Positions 1 through 5,674 of a stretch of DNA of 7,797 nt are shown one piece after another. Below the pieces are notes generated by a model, which was not told the DNA's origin, did no database searches, and saw nothing but the letters and a program-made list of their open reading frames with translations. The stretch is from assembly GCA_003153875.1 (NCBI GenBank), contig PMBY01000247.1, positions 10,925 to 18,721 on the forward strand, read 5' to 3'. Within the stretch, counting starts at the first letter, position 1, and every line of letters begins with the position of its first letter. Made by a program: the position numbers and the translations under genes. This DNA comes from Myxococcales bacterium (GTDB taxonomy: Bacteria; Myxococcota; Polyangia; Fen-1088).

Positions 1-839
1 CCTGCCTCGATGCTCACGCTGAACGATTGGCTGGAAAAATAGGTGTCGATGGCTTGCTTGACCGCCAAGAAGGTGTCTTGCACCTCGGCCCCGGTGCCGG
101 CGATCTTTTTCCAGCGTGCCAGCGGCCCAAATTCGACCACCGGCGCGTAGAAGAACTCGCGCGCGCTCCGAAACACCAGGTCCCAGTGGTCGCGCTGCAC
201 AGTGACGGGCGTAAGGCCCGCCTGTTCCATCTGGTGGAGCACAGCGCCGGCTTCGGGAAAGGAGGCGGCATATCCGCGCAGACTGGCCAGTGCGTCGTCG
301 CGCCCCAGGCGCACCAGCACATCCCGGAACACGTCGAGCAACTCGACCCAGGTTCCGCGCAAAGGCGAGGCCACGCGCACCTCGGCCCCGGGCCGGGCCA
401 CGCGCGCCAGGTCGGCGAGAAACTCGTCAGGCCGGGCCAGATCCGCCAAGCCCACGTTGGCCAGCACCAGATCGAAGGCGTGGTCGCCGAAGGGCAGGTG
501 CGCGTCCAGCCTCTGCAGTCGGAAGAAGACCCGGCGCCCGACCTGCTCGGCCGCCACGTTGGCGCGGGCCCGGTCGAGCAAGCCTTGCGCGGTTTCCAGG
601 CTGATGATCCGGCTGGCGGGATCCAAGCGGTGCAGGAGGTCGGTGGTCGCCTCGCCCAGGCCACAGCGGATCTGAAGCACCTGACAGCGCGGCTTGAGGG
701 GTACGCCGTCGACCAGGCGCTCGACCAATCTTCGGCCGATGAGTGGAAAAACCTGCTCCTCGTAGAGCCGGCCGCGCTTTTCCTCGTCGGTCATCTTGCG
801 CGCGGGCGATGTCTGCGTCGAGTCCGGAGGCTGAGACAT
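1..839 (-). CDS. Class I SAM-dependent methyltransferase-like protein (3' end beyond window)
   Basis: The minus-strand frame from the ATG at 839-837 stays open for 279 codons to the left edge, so the C-terminus is missing. The middle reads as a Rossmann-fold SAM methyltransferase. The motif I region (residues about 54-65) is VLQIRCGLGEAT, followed by an acidic residue at the end of strand beta-2 (ISLE, E82). A post-motif stretch follows, LDAHLPFGDHAFDLVLANVG (about 111-130), then a LARVARPGAEVRVASP segment typical of the 'LxPGG' turn. It probably transfers a methyl group from SAM in the cytoplasm; the substrate cannot be told. Motif I is degenerate: the usual D-x-G-C-G has Q56 and R58 in place of Asp and the first Gly, so SAM binding may be altered or lost. 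M16 is a possible alternative start, but neither start has a clear Shine-Dalgarno sequence. It is divergent from the MFS gene, with 53 bp between the starts. Confidence 0.82.
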   Translation of the reverse strand, partial: MSQPPDSTQTSPARKMTDEEKRGRLYEEQVFPLIGRRLVERLVDGVPLKPRCQVLQIRCGLGEATTDLLHRLDPASRIISLETAQGLLDRARANVAAEQVGRRVFFRLQRLDAHLPFGDHAFDLVLANVGLADLARPDEFLADLARVARPGAEVRVASPLRGTWVELLDVFRDVLVRLGRDDALASLRGYAASFPEAGAVLHQMEQAGLTPVTVQRDHWDLVFRSAREFFYAPVVEFGPLARWKKIAGTGAEVQDTFLAVKQAIDTYFSSQSFSVSIEA

Positions 840-892
840 ACAGACCATCACTCTAGCCGCAACGCCACCGGAGCGCTAGCCTTGCCAGAGCG
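840..892. promoter_or_regulatory. Divergent intergenic region between methyltransferase and MFS genes
   Basis: These 53 bp separate two start codons that face away from each other, so both promoters must lie here or reach into the genes. Overlapping palindromes AGCGCT and GCTAGC lie at 872-880. No convincing -35/-10 pair or strong Shine-Dalgarno sequence is visible for either gene; the only purine cluster before the MFS start is AGAG at 887-890. The role is inferred from geometry. Confidence 0.4.
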
Positions 893-2050
893 ATGCCGAA
901 GAAGCCCCGCTTGCCTTCCGCCATCTACGCCATTGGCGCCACCAGCCTGCTCAACGATGCGTCGAGCGAGATGATCTTCCCGCTTCTGCCCGTGTTTCTT
1001 TCCAGCGTGTTGGGTGCGGGCGCGGCCACCCTGGGCGTGATCGAAGGCACGGCCGATGCGGCGGCCAGTCTGCTCAAGCTGGCCTCGGGCGCGCTTTCGG
1101 ATCGCATGGGACGGCGCAAGCCGCTGGTGGTGGGAGGCTACGCGCTCGCCTCGCTGGTTCGCCCGCTGATCGCCTTTGCCCACACGGCGGGCACGGTGCT
1201 GGCGATTCGCGTGACCGACCGGGTGGGCAAGGGCCTGCGCGCGAGCCCGCGCGACGCCCTCATCGCTGATGCGGCCCCGCGTGAGCTGCACGGGCGTGCC
1301 TTTGGTGTGCACGAGGCCATGGACCACGCGGGCGCGGTGGTGGGACCGCTGCTCGCCTATCTGCTGCTGACGATTGGCCTTAGCCTGCGTTCGGTGTTCC
1401 TGCTCTCCGCGCTGCCGGCCGCGGTCGCGTGCCTGGTGGTGGTGGTGTTCGTGCGCGAGGCGCGCTCCCGGCCCAGCCAGCCGGTTGCCGCTGCACCCAA
1501 GGTTCCTATCTTGAGCCGACCTTTTCTCGGCTATCTGCTCGCCACCATCCTCTTTGCCCTGGGCAACTCGTCGGATGCTTTTCTGCTCCTGCGCGTCCAC
1601 GATGCCGGGCTGCCGGCAAAGGCCGCGCCGCTGCTGTGGGCCCTGCACCACGTGGTGAAGTCCACGACCAGCGCCAAGGCAGGCGAGCTGGCGGACCGGC
1701 TGGGCCGCCGCCGCGCACTGGCCGCGGGTTGGATCACCTACGCCGCCATCTACGCTGGCTTCGCCTTCGCGCGCTCGGGCCTGGCCATTGCGGGCCTGTT
1801 CGTCGTCTACGGCCTGTACTTCGCGCTGGTGGGCGGGGCGCAGAAGGCGTTGGTGGCCGACTTGGTTCCGGCCGAGGCGCGCGCCCGCGGCTTCGGCATT
1901 TACCATATGTGCGTCGGGCTGGCGGCTTTGCCTGCCAGCCTGCTCTTCGGTCTGCTCTACCAGCGCCTGGGAGCGGCCACAGCCTTTCTCACCGGCGCGG
2001 GCCTGGCCCTGGCCGCGGTTGTGCTGTTGCCGTTGTCACGCAAGGGTTAG
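893..2050 (+). CDS. Major facilitator superfamily (MFS) transporter
   Basis: This complete 385-residue integral membrane protein is close to the usual MFS length of about 400. Hydrophobic segments run throughout, consistent with about 11-12 transmembrane helices. The MFS motif A appears twice, once per half: GALSDRMGRRKP at about residues 66-77 and GELADRLGRRRA at about 264-275, as expected from the internal duplication of the fold. A second marker is DRVGKGLRASPRDALIAD at about 109-126, a pattern I associate with an MFS subgroup that also has the N-terminal 'LNDxSSEMIxPLLP' motif seen here at about 20-33. That motif falls right after this ATG, which supports the start. It probably works as a secondary transporter in the inner membrane. 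The substrate is unknown; drug or metabolite efflux is possible but not shown. Codons are very GC-rich. It is divergent from the methyltransferase and has no clear terminator downstream. Confidence 0.93.
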   Translation: MPKKPRLPSAIYAIGATSLLNDASSEMIFPLLPVFLSSVLGAGAATLGVIEGTADAAASLLKLASGALSDRMGRRKPLVVGGYALASLVRPLIAFAHTAGTVLAIRVTDRVGKGLRASPRDALIADAAPRELHGRAFGVHEAMDHAGAVVGPLLAYLLLTIGLSLRSVFLLSALPAAVACLVVVVFVREARSRPSQPVAAAPKVPILSRPFLGYLLATILFALGNSSDAFLLLRVHDAGLPAKAAPLLWALHHVVKSTTSAKAGELADRLGRRRALAAGWITYAAIYAGFAFARSGLAIAGLFVVYGLYFALVGGAQKALVADLVPAEARARGFGIYHMCVGLAALPASLLFGLLYQRLGAATAFLTGAGLALAAVVLLPLSRKG

Positions 2051-2149
2051 TCACAGCACCTTCGTTGTTCGAACCTGTTCCAATGTTCGACATCCAATTG
2101 TTGTGTAATCAAGAATGCACAACCAGGCCATTGAGTGTTGGAAGCGTCC

Positions 2150-2165
2150 TGTGATCGCAATCACA
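2150..2165. promoter_or_regulatory. CRP/FNR-family-type operator, TGTGA-N6-TCACA
   Basis: The sequence TGTGATCGCAATCACA is a perfect inverted repeat (6-bp arms, 4-bp centre) and matches both half-sites of the classical CRP consensus TGTGA-N6-TCACA without error. It lies 207 bp upstream of the lipoprotein start, in a non-coding stretch. It is not followed by a T-run, so it is unlikely to be a terminator. Binding by a cyclic-nucleotide regulator is inferred; other CRP/FNR relatives use similar half-sites. Confidence 0.6.
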
Positions 2166-2177
2166 CGACAATCGCTG

Positions 2178-2189
2178 TTTTGATCAAAA
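2178..2189. repeat. 12-bp AT-rich palindrome TTTTGATCAAAA
   Basis: This perfect palindrome sits 12 bp after the CRP-type site, inside the most AT-rich stretch of the leader. It may be a second operator or part of an UP-like or melting region. The core TTGATCAA is not a proper FNR site, because the next ATCAA half-site (2194-2198) is at the wrong spacing. Confidence 0.4.
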
Positions 2190-2239
2190 AACAATCAAAG
2201 TGGTGTTAGGTTCTGCCAACGTAGGGCACTAGGTAAGGA

Positions 2240-2259
2240 CTGGCAGACATCTCTGCCAG
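2240..2259 (+). other. Perfect 8-bp stem-loop in the lipoprotein leader
   Basis: CTGGCAGA pairs perfectly with TCTGCCAG around a CATC loop. There is no T-run after it, so it is not an intrinsic terminator. A second copy of the 3' arm core, TCTGCCA, lies upstream at 2212-2218 and could compete for the 5' arm. If transcribed, this would be a stable leader-RNA hairpin; otherwise it could be a dyad operator. Confidence 0.55.
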
Positions 2260-2302
2260 CGAAGCAGTACCAAGACAATCCAGAAGCTGCACTCAAAGGC
2301 CG

Positions 2303-2338
2303 TGGGCGTATTCGGCGGCAACGCCGTCAAACAGCCCA
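2303..2338 (+). other. Nested stem-loop with GNRA-type loop in the lipoprotein leader
   Basis: An inner stem CGGCG/CGCCG (2313-2317 with 2322-2326) is closed by the loop GCAA, a stable GNRA tetraloop. It is enclosed by an outer stem TGGGC/GCCCA (2303-2307 with 2334-2338) with an internal loop between. It ends 18 nt before the ribosome binding site. No known riboswitch class was recognised. An RNA role is an inference from the pairing. Confidence 0.5.
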
Positions 2339-2356
2339 GCTCAACCGCCTACGATA

Positions 2357-2363
2357 GAAAGGA
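2357..2363 (+). promoter_or_regulatory. Ribosome binding site of the lipoprotein gene
   Basis: GAAAGGA ends 9 nt before the ATG at 2373. It supports this start, which also gives a good lipoprotein signal peptide. Confidence 0.75.
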
Positions 2364-2372
2364 CCGAAAGCC

Positions 2373-5300
2373 ATGACCAAGACACGGAGGTTGGCGATCC
2401 CAACACGAGTAGCCGAAAGATCCATCACATTTCCCCCCTTAACCGTTGCACTCCTCGCGGTGATCGCCGCTTGCGGTGGCAGCAGCACTACGGCGCCGAC
2501 GAAGATGGATTCAGCAGCCGACTTGCCAAGAGATCTTTCCCCAGGCAAGGACCTTGGGACGGACATCGCGAGCGTCCCCGGTTGTACGGCCAACGGTCAC
2601 AACTACGCTATTGGCGAGACGGCGGTTCTGCCAGGGGATTGTCCCATCACGTGCATATGCCAGAGCGGGGGCATTCTCGGTCAGTGTACCGGCGGCTGCA
2701 TCCCGGATGGCGGTCAGCCGGACAATCGCCTTTTGCCGGACGGGCCCAGCCCGTCGGATGCGCCCATAACGTGCAGCAGGGCTGGAAAGACTTATGCTCC
2801 AGGCGAAGCCATTCCTCTGAACGACGCGTGTGGCGGCTCTTGCATTTGCCTGGCCGATGGAACGGTGGGCAGGTGCACAGGCGCGTGCCTCCCGGACGGC
2901 GGTCCGGACGCCCCCGCCCCCCTCGACGCGGGATCGGACGTCAGCCAGGACAAGGCCCCCGACCGCAACAACTACGATGTTGCTGTCGATCTTCCGGGCG
3001 ACCTTCCTGAGGACACGATGCCCATCGACACGGCCTGCGCCAGCGGCGCACCGTGCACGCTCGCCAGTGGTGGAAAGGGACTGTGCTCGGCGGGCACGTG
3101 CAAGGCGTGCGCGGGCGCCCAGGACGACAGCAAGTGCAGCGCTATCTACGGAACAGGAGAGATTTGCGCCGCCGGTGAGTGCGTCGCTGGAACCTGTCAT
3201 GATTCCACGACATGCACGGGCAGCAAGGTATGTGATTCAACCCACGCTTGCCACAATTGCGCGTCGGATTTGCAATGCCAGAACGACGCAACCTACGGCA
3301 AGGGAACCATTTGTCTCAGCACCGGGCAGTGCACCGCGGGCACCTGCCATGTTTCCACGGACTGCGAGGGCAAGAAGCTATGCGATGCCACCGTGCACAC
3401 CTGCAGCAACTGTAGCACCGATACCCAGTGCGAGGCCGACACCGTCTACGGCAGCAAGAGCATCTGCGTGTCCTCCCAGTGCATCGCTGGTACCTGCGCG
3501 GCCACGGCCGACTGCAAGTCAATCGGGCGGCTTTGCCCGACCGCGACCAAGGTCTGCACCGAGTGCACAGCCGACACCCAATGCAAGAACGACACAGCCT
3601 ACGGGGCCGCGACCATCTGTGTGTCCGGTCAGTGCGTAAGCGGAACCTGCAACAACTCCAGCGAATGCCCGAGCGGTCGCATGTGCAATGCCACCAGCCA
3701 TGCCTGTGTCGCTTGTGCCAACGACACCCAATGCAAGAACGACACGGTCTACGGGCAGCACACCATCTGCCTGGCCGGCGCCTGCACGACAGGGGATTGC
3801 CACGACATCTCGTCCGACTGTTCGGCGGGACGAATCTGCGGGTCGACAGTGCCTCACGCTTGCGGCGACTGCGGCACGGACGCGCAGTGCAAGGCGGACA
3901 CTCGTTACCAGACCGGATACATCTGCGTCGGCAATCTGTGCGCACAGGGCGACTGCCACGACACCAGCAATGATTGCACGACGACCAAGGCGGGCCTGGT
4001 GTGCGGCGCCGATGCACCTCACACCTGCGGCACTTGTTCCGACGATGACCAGTGCACGAACGACGCGAAGTATGCGAACACGATTTGCACGACAACGGCC
4101 GGCCTGGCCAACACAGGCAAGTGCGTTAGCAATGCCTGCACCAACACTGGCGCCGCTTGCTCGGCCAACGGCGCTGATGTCTGTTGCGGGGCTAAGTGTG
4201 TCTCCGGTAACTGCTGTACCGACGCCAATTGTCAGGCCAACCCGGTCTATGGTGACGGCTACTTCTGCAGGCAGAACACCTGCAGCCACTGTGACAACGT
4301 GGTCGGCAATGCCTACCTTGTCGACCCAGTAGGAGGCGACGACAGCGTAGCCACTGGAAGCGGCGCCGCGGGTGGTCTTGCCACGCCCGGATGCAGCTTC
4401 CGCACGGTCACGCGGGCCTTGCAAGCCATCGGCACGGCACCCACTGGGACGACAACCATCACCATCGTGGGAAGGACCACTGGCACGACGTCGCTGTACA
4501 CCGTCCCCGTAGCTGGCGGCCCGTCGGTCACTGAAACCTTGCCCATCCAGGTGCCGGCCAATGTCACCATCACAACCAAGACCGGCCCTGTCAAGCTGAC
4601 CCTGGCCAACCAGAAGATCGGCTTCAACCTGCTTGGCGACAAGGCCAATCTCCAGCCCCTTGCCGCGGCCGCATTGACCATCGACGGTTTCAACCACGTC
4701 TCGGCCTCGGGCATCGTGGTCAACGCCGGTATTGGGACCGCCAGCATCAGCAACGTGACAGTTACCAATACCGGGGACGACGGGATCCAAGTAGCCGGTG
4801 GCACGGCCCAGATCGGTGCCGGAGTCCACGTCACTGGGGCGGGTACGGTGGCGTCCCGCCAAGACGGTCTCTTGGTTTCCGGCGGAACCGCCAACATTGT
4901 TGTTGCAGCGGCCGATCCGAATACCGTGTTTGAAGGCAATACCCAGTCTGGTATCGCGGTCACCGGTGCTGGTGTGCTCAACATCACCGGGGCGGCCGTG
5001 ACCGGCGGCCAGCGGTCGGTCATCGCCCAGAACAACGTCAACAGCAACGTCGACTTTGGCCCCGCGGCCACCACCTCCGTGAGTACCATTGACGGTCTCT
5101 ATTGCTGGGCGAGTGGCCAGAGCGATGGCCTGCGTATTCTTGCCGGCAGCAAGGTCAAGGTGCGCAACAGCGTGTTCCAGGCCAACACCGGGAACGGCAT
5201 CCACATCTACCCGGCTGGAGGCGCGGGCGCGACCAACAGCCTTGCGGACATCGATCTGGGGAAGACGGGAGCTGGAAATGCCGGCAACAACGTGCTGCAG

Positions 5301-5537
5301 GCCGCGCCCGGAAGCGATCCGAACGTCGGCGCTGGTCTGTGCGTGGACTTGCCAGCGAGCGCTGGCGCGCAGACTCTGGCGGCGGTGGGCAATCAGTTCG
5401 CCCGCCACGACTGCACCGCCACCGGCGGCGGTGTGCTCAACACCTCGACCAGCTGTACCGGGGCTGTCGATCTCGGCGTCACCCAGGCGACGGGGACAAC
5501 GGTCACGGTGAATGTCAGCACCTGCGCCCTACCCTAG
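2373..5537 (+). CDS. Large Cys-rich lipoprotein: VWC-like modules, Cys-rich repeats, DUF1565/beta-helix
   Basis: This complete 1054-residue exported lipoprotein starts with a basic n-region and the hydrophobic stretch PPLTVALLAVIAAC. It ends in the lipobox IAAC with Cys34 followed by GG, so it is probably anchored in the outer membrane. Two VWC-like modules follow (Cys71-Cys109 and Cys134-Cys172), both with the spacing C-x18-C-x3-C-x-C-x8-C-x3-C. An Asp/Pro-rich linker (about 176-221) leads to about eight Cys-rich repeats (243-640) with the core 'CxxDxQCKNDTxYGxxxICVxGQCxxGxC'. From about 648 a DUF1565-like entry (YLVDP-GGDD, then a FRTVTRALQ segment) opens a Gly/Asn/Thr/Val-rich right-handed parallel beta-helix of pectate-lyase type running to the C-terminus. 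It is likely a surface adhesion, glycan-binding or structural protein; I see no certain catalytic residues. The many Cys residues imply periplasmic disulfide formation. It has its own leader and terminator, so it is probably monocistronic. Confidence 0.94.
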   Translation: MTKTRRLAIPTRVAERSITFPPLTVALLAVIAACGGSSTTAPTKMDSAADLPRDLSPGKDLGTDIASVPGCTANGHNYAIGETAVLPGDCPITCICQSGGILGQCTGGCIPDGGQPDNRLLPDGPSPSDAPITCSRAGKTYAPGEAIPLNDACGGSCICLADGTVGRCTGACLPDGGPDAPAPLDAGSDVSQDKAPDRNNYDVAVDLPGDLPEDTMPIDTACASGAPCTLASGGKGLCSAGTCKACAGAQDDSKCSAIYGTGEICAAGECVAGTCHDSTTCTGSKVCDSTHACHNCASDLQCQNDATYGKGTICLSTGQCTAGTCHVSTDCEGKKLCDATVHTCSNCSTDTQCEADTVYGSKSICVSSQCIAGTCAATADCKSIGRLCPTATKVCTECTADTQCKNDTAYGAATICVSGQCVSGTCNNSSECPSGRMCNATSHACVACANDTQCKNDTVYGQHTICLAGACTTGDCHDISSDCSAGRICGSTVPHACGDCGTDAQCKADTRYQTGYICVGNLCAQGDCHDTSNDCTTTKAGLVCGADAPHTCGTCSDDDQCTNDAKYANTICTTTAGLANTGKCVSNACTNTGAACSANGADVCCGAKCVSGNCCTDANCQANPVYGDGYFCRQNTCSHCDNVVGNAYLVDPVGGDDSVATGSGAAGGLATPGCSFRTVTRALQAIGTAPTGTTTITIVGRTTGTTSLYTVPVAGGPSVTETLPIQVPANVTITTKTGPVKLTLANQKIGFNLLGDKANLQPLAAAALTIDGFNHVSASGIVVNAGIGTASISNVTVTNTGDDGIQVAGGTAQIGAGVHVTGAGTVASRQDGLLVSGGTANIVVAAADPNTVFEGNTQSGIAVTGAGVLNITGAAVTGGQRSVIAQNNVNSNVDFGPAATTSVSTIDGLYCWASGQSDGLRILAGSKVKVRNSVFQANTGNGIHIYPAGGAGATNSLADIDLGKTGAGNAGNNVLQAAPGSDPNVGAGLCVDLPASAGAQTLAAVGNQFARHDCTATGGGVLNTSTSCTGAVDLGVTQATGTTVTVNVSTCALP
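2583..2888 (+). repeat. Two VWC-like Cys modules inside the lipoprotein
   Basis: The modules span 2583-2699 and 2772-2888. Each has six Cys at the same relative positions (1, 20, 24, 26, 35, 39), a 'G-x-x-Y-x-x-G-E' stretch after the first Cys, and the ending CTGxCxPDGG. The identical spacing with diverged sequence indicates an old tandem duplication. VWC-type folds usually mediate protein binding in secreted proteins. Confidence 0.7.
3099..4292 (+). repeat. About eight tandem Cys-rich repeats of 50-55 residues in the lipoprotein
   Basis: Counting from the first Cys of each unit, the units are residues 243-292, 293-343, 344-394, 395-444, 445-496, 497-551, 552-603 and a degenerate last unit 604-640. 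Typical units carry CxxC, then D-x-Q-C, an N/A-D-T-x-Y-G turn, IC, QC, G-T/D-C, a further xC and a final C. Units 4 and 5 are closest at DNA level; units 6-8 carry insertions and drift. I do not recognise a named domain with certainty. The pattern resembles disulfide-knotted EGF-like or other small Cys-rich folds. Confidence 0.8.
3572..3745 (+). repeat. 24-bp exact direct repeat at 150-bp spacing
   Basis: Positions 3572-3595 and 3722-3745 are identical over 24 bp and encode the same DTQCKNDT core in repeat units 4 and 5. The 150-bp period equals one 50-residue unit, so a duplication or contraction between them keeps the frame. Flanking bases differ, so this is the best-conserved island of an otherwise diverged pair. 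Confidence 0.85.
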
Positions 5538-5541
5538 CGAG

Positions 5542-5565
5542 GCCGGTCACACGTTTGTGACCGGC
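5542..5565 (+). terminator. Perfect 10-bp hairpin just after the lipoprotein stop
   Basis: GCCGGTCACA pairs perfectly with TGTGACCGGC around a CGTT loop, starting 4 nt after the TAG stop. It has no T-run of its own. It probably protects the 3' end or works together with the second stem-loop as a two-part terminator. Confidence 0.65.
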
Positions 5566-5574
5566 TAGCCGTGT

Positions 5575-5623
5575 CGCCCCGGCAGGACGGTTTCTCCGCC
5601 CGCCCGCCGGGGCGATTTCTTTT
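5575..5623 (+). terminator. Intrinsic (Rho-independent) terminator of the lipoprotein gene
   Basis: CGCCCCGGC (5575-5583) pairs perfectly with GCCGGGGCG (5606-5614) across a 22-nt loop that may itself pair through CGG/CCG. A T-rich tail, ATTTCTTTT (5615-5623), follows at once. This GC stem plus T-tract is the classical form, although the loop is longer than usual. Confidence 0.75.
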
Positions 5624-5674
5624 GGGCCCTTCCCTCTCTTCTCCGCCTCTATGGCCTCAGTGTCTCTGTGAGGA

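Larger units (their letters stand above)
2051..2372 (+). other. Long non-coding leader/promoter region upstream of the Cys-rich lipoprotein
   Basis: These 322 bp hold no gene I can support. From left to right I see three TGTTC copies (2066-2070, 2076-2080, 2084-2088) that include the palindrome GTTCGAAC (2067-2074). An inverted repeat GTTGTG/CACAAC with a 12-nt gap lies at 2100-2123. Then come a CRP-type site (2150-2165), an AT-rich palindrome (2178-2189), a perfect 8-bp hairpin (2240-2259), a nested hairpin (2303-2338) and a ribosome binding site (2357-2363). The AT-richness around 2171-2200 stands out against the surroundings. I could not pick a convincing -10/-35 pair, so the transcription start is unknown. 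I also see no intrinsic terminator for the MFS gene. Confidence 0.7.

Noticed and set aside
14..664. Minus-strand open frame of 216 codons in another frame of the methyltransferase region
   Set aside because: Its product is Trp/Arg/Ser/Pro-rich without motifs, while the neighbouring frame, which runs off the left edge, gives a methyltransferase fold.
27..974. Plus-strand open frame of 315 codons across the methyltransferase and into the MFS gene
   Set aside because: It overlaps the supported minus-strand methyltransferase and the MFS start, and its product shows no domain. It is a shadow frame.
848..1906. Long open frame of 352 codons on the minus strand, antisense to the MFS gene
   Set aside because: The plus-strand frame gives a clear MFS protein with both motif A copies. 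The antisense product is Arg/Gln/His-rich, low in hydrophobic order and matches no fold, as expected for a GC-rich codon shadow.
2180..2198. Possible FNR site TTGAT...ATCAA
   Set aside because: The gap between half-sites is 9 bp instead of 4, so it does not fit an FNR dimer site.
2204..2372. Known riboswitch (for example GEMM cyclic-di-GMP) in the leader
   Set aside because: The conserved GEMM core sequences and tetraloop-receptor pattern are not visible, and no other class consensus was recognised. It is kept only as an unclassified structured leader.
3099..4292. Regularly spaced repeats that might suggest a CRISPR array
   Set aside because: The repeats are diverged, have a period of about 150 bp and encode a continuous Cys-rich protein. 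There are no short identical repeats with unique spacers and no cas genes.
3519..5408. Open frame of 629 codons on the minus strand, antisense to the lipoprotein
   Set aside because: It mirrors the codon periodicity of the Cys-rich repeats and beta-helix; no ribosome binding site, signal or domain was seen. The plus-strand protein has strong repeat and lipobox evidence.
5547..5560. TCACA-cgtt-TGTGA as a second CRP-type site
   Set aside because: Half-site order is reversed relative to TGTGA-N6-TCACA and the spacing is 4. It is better explained as part of the perfect 3' hairpin.
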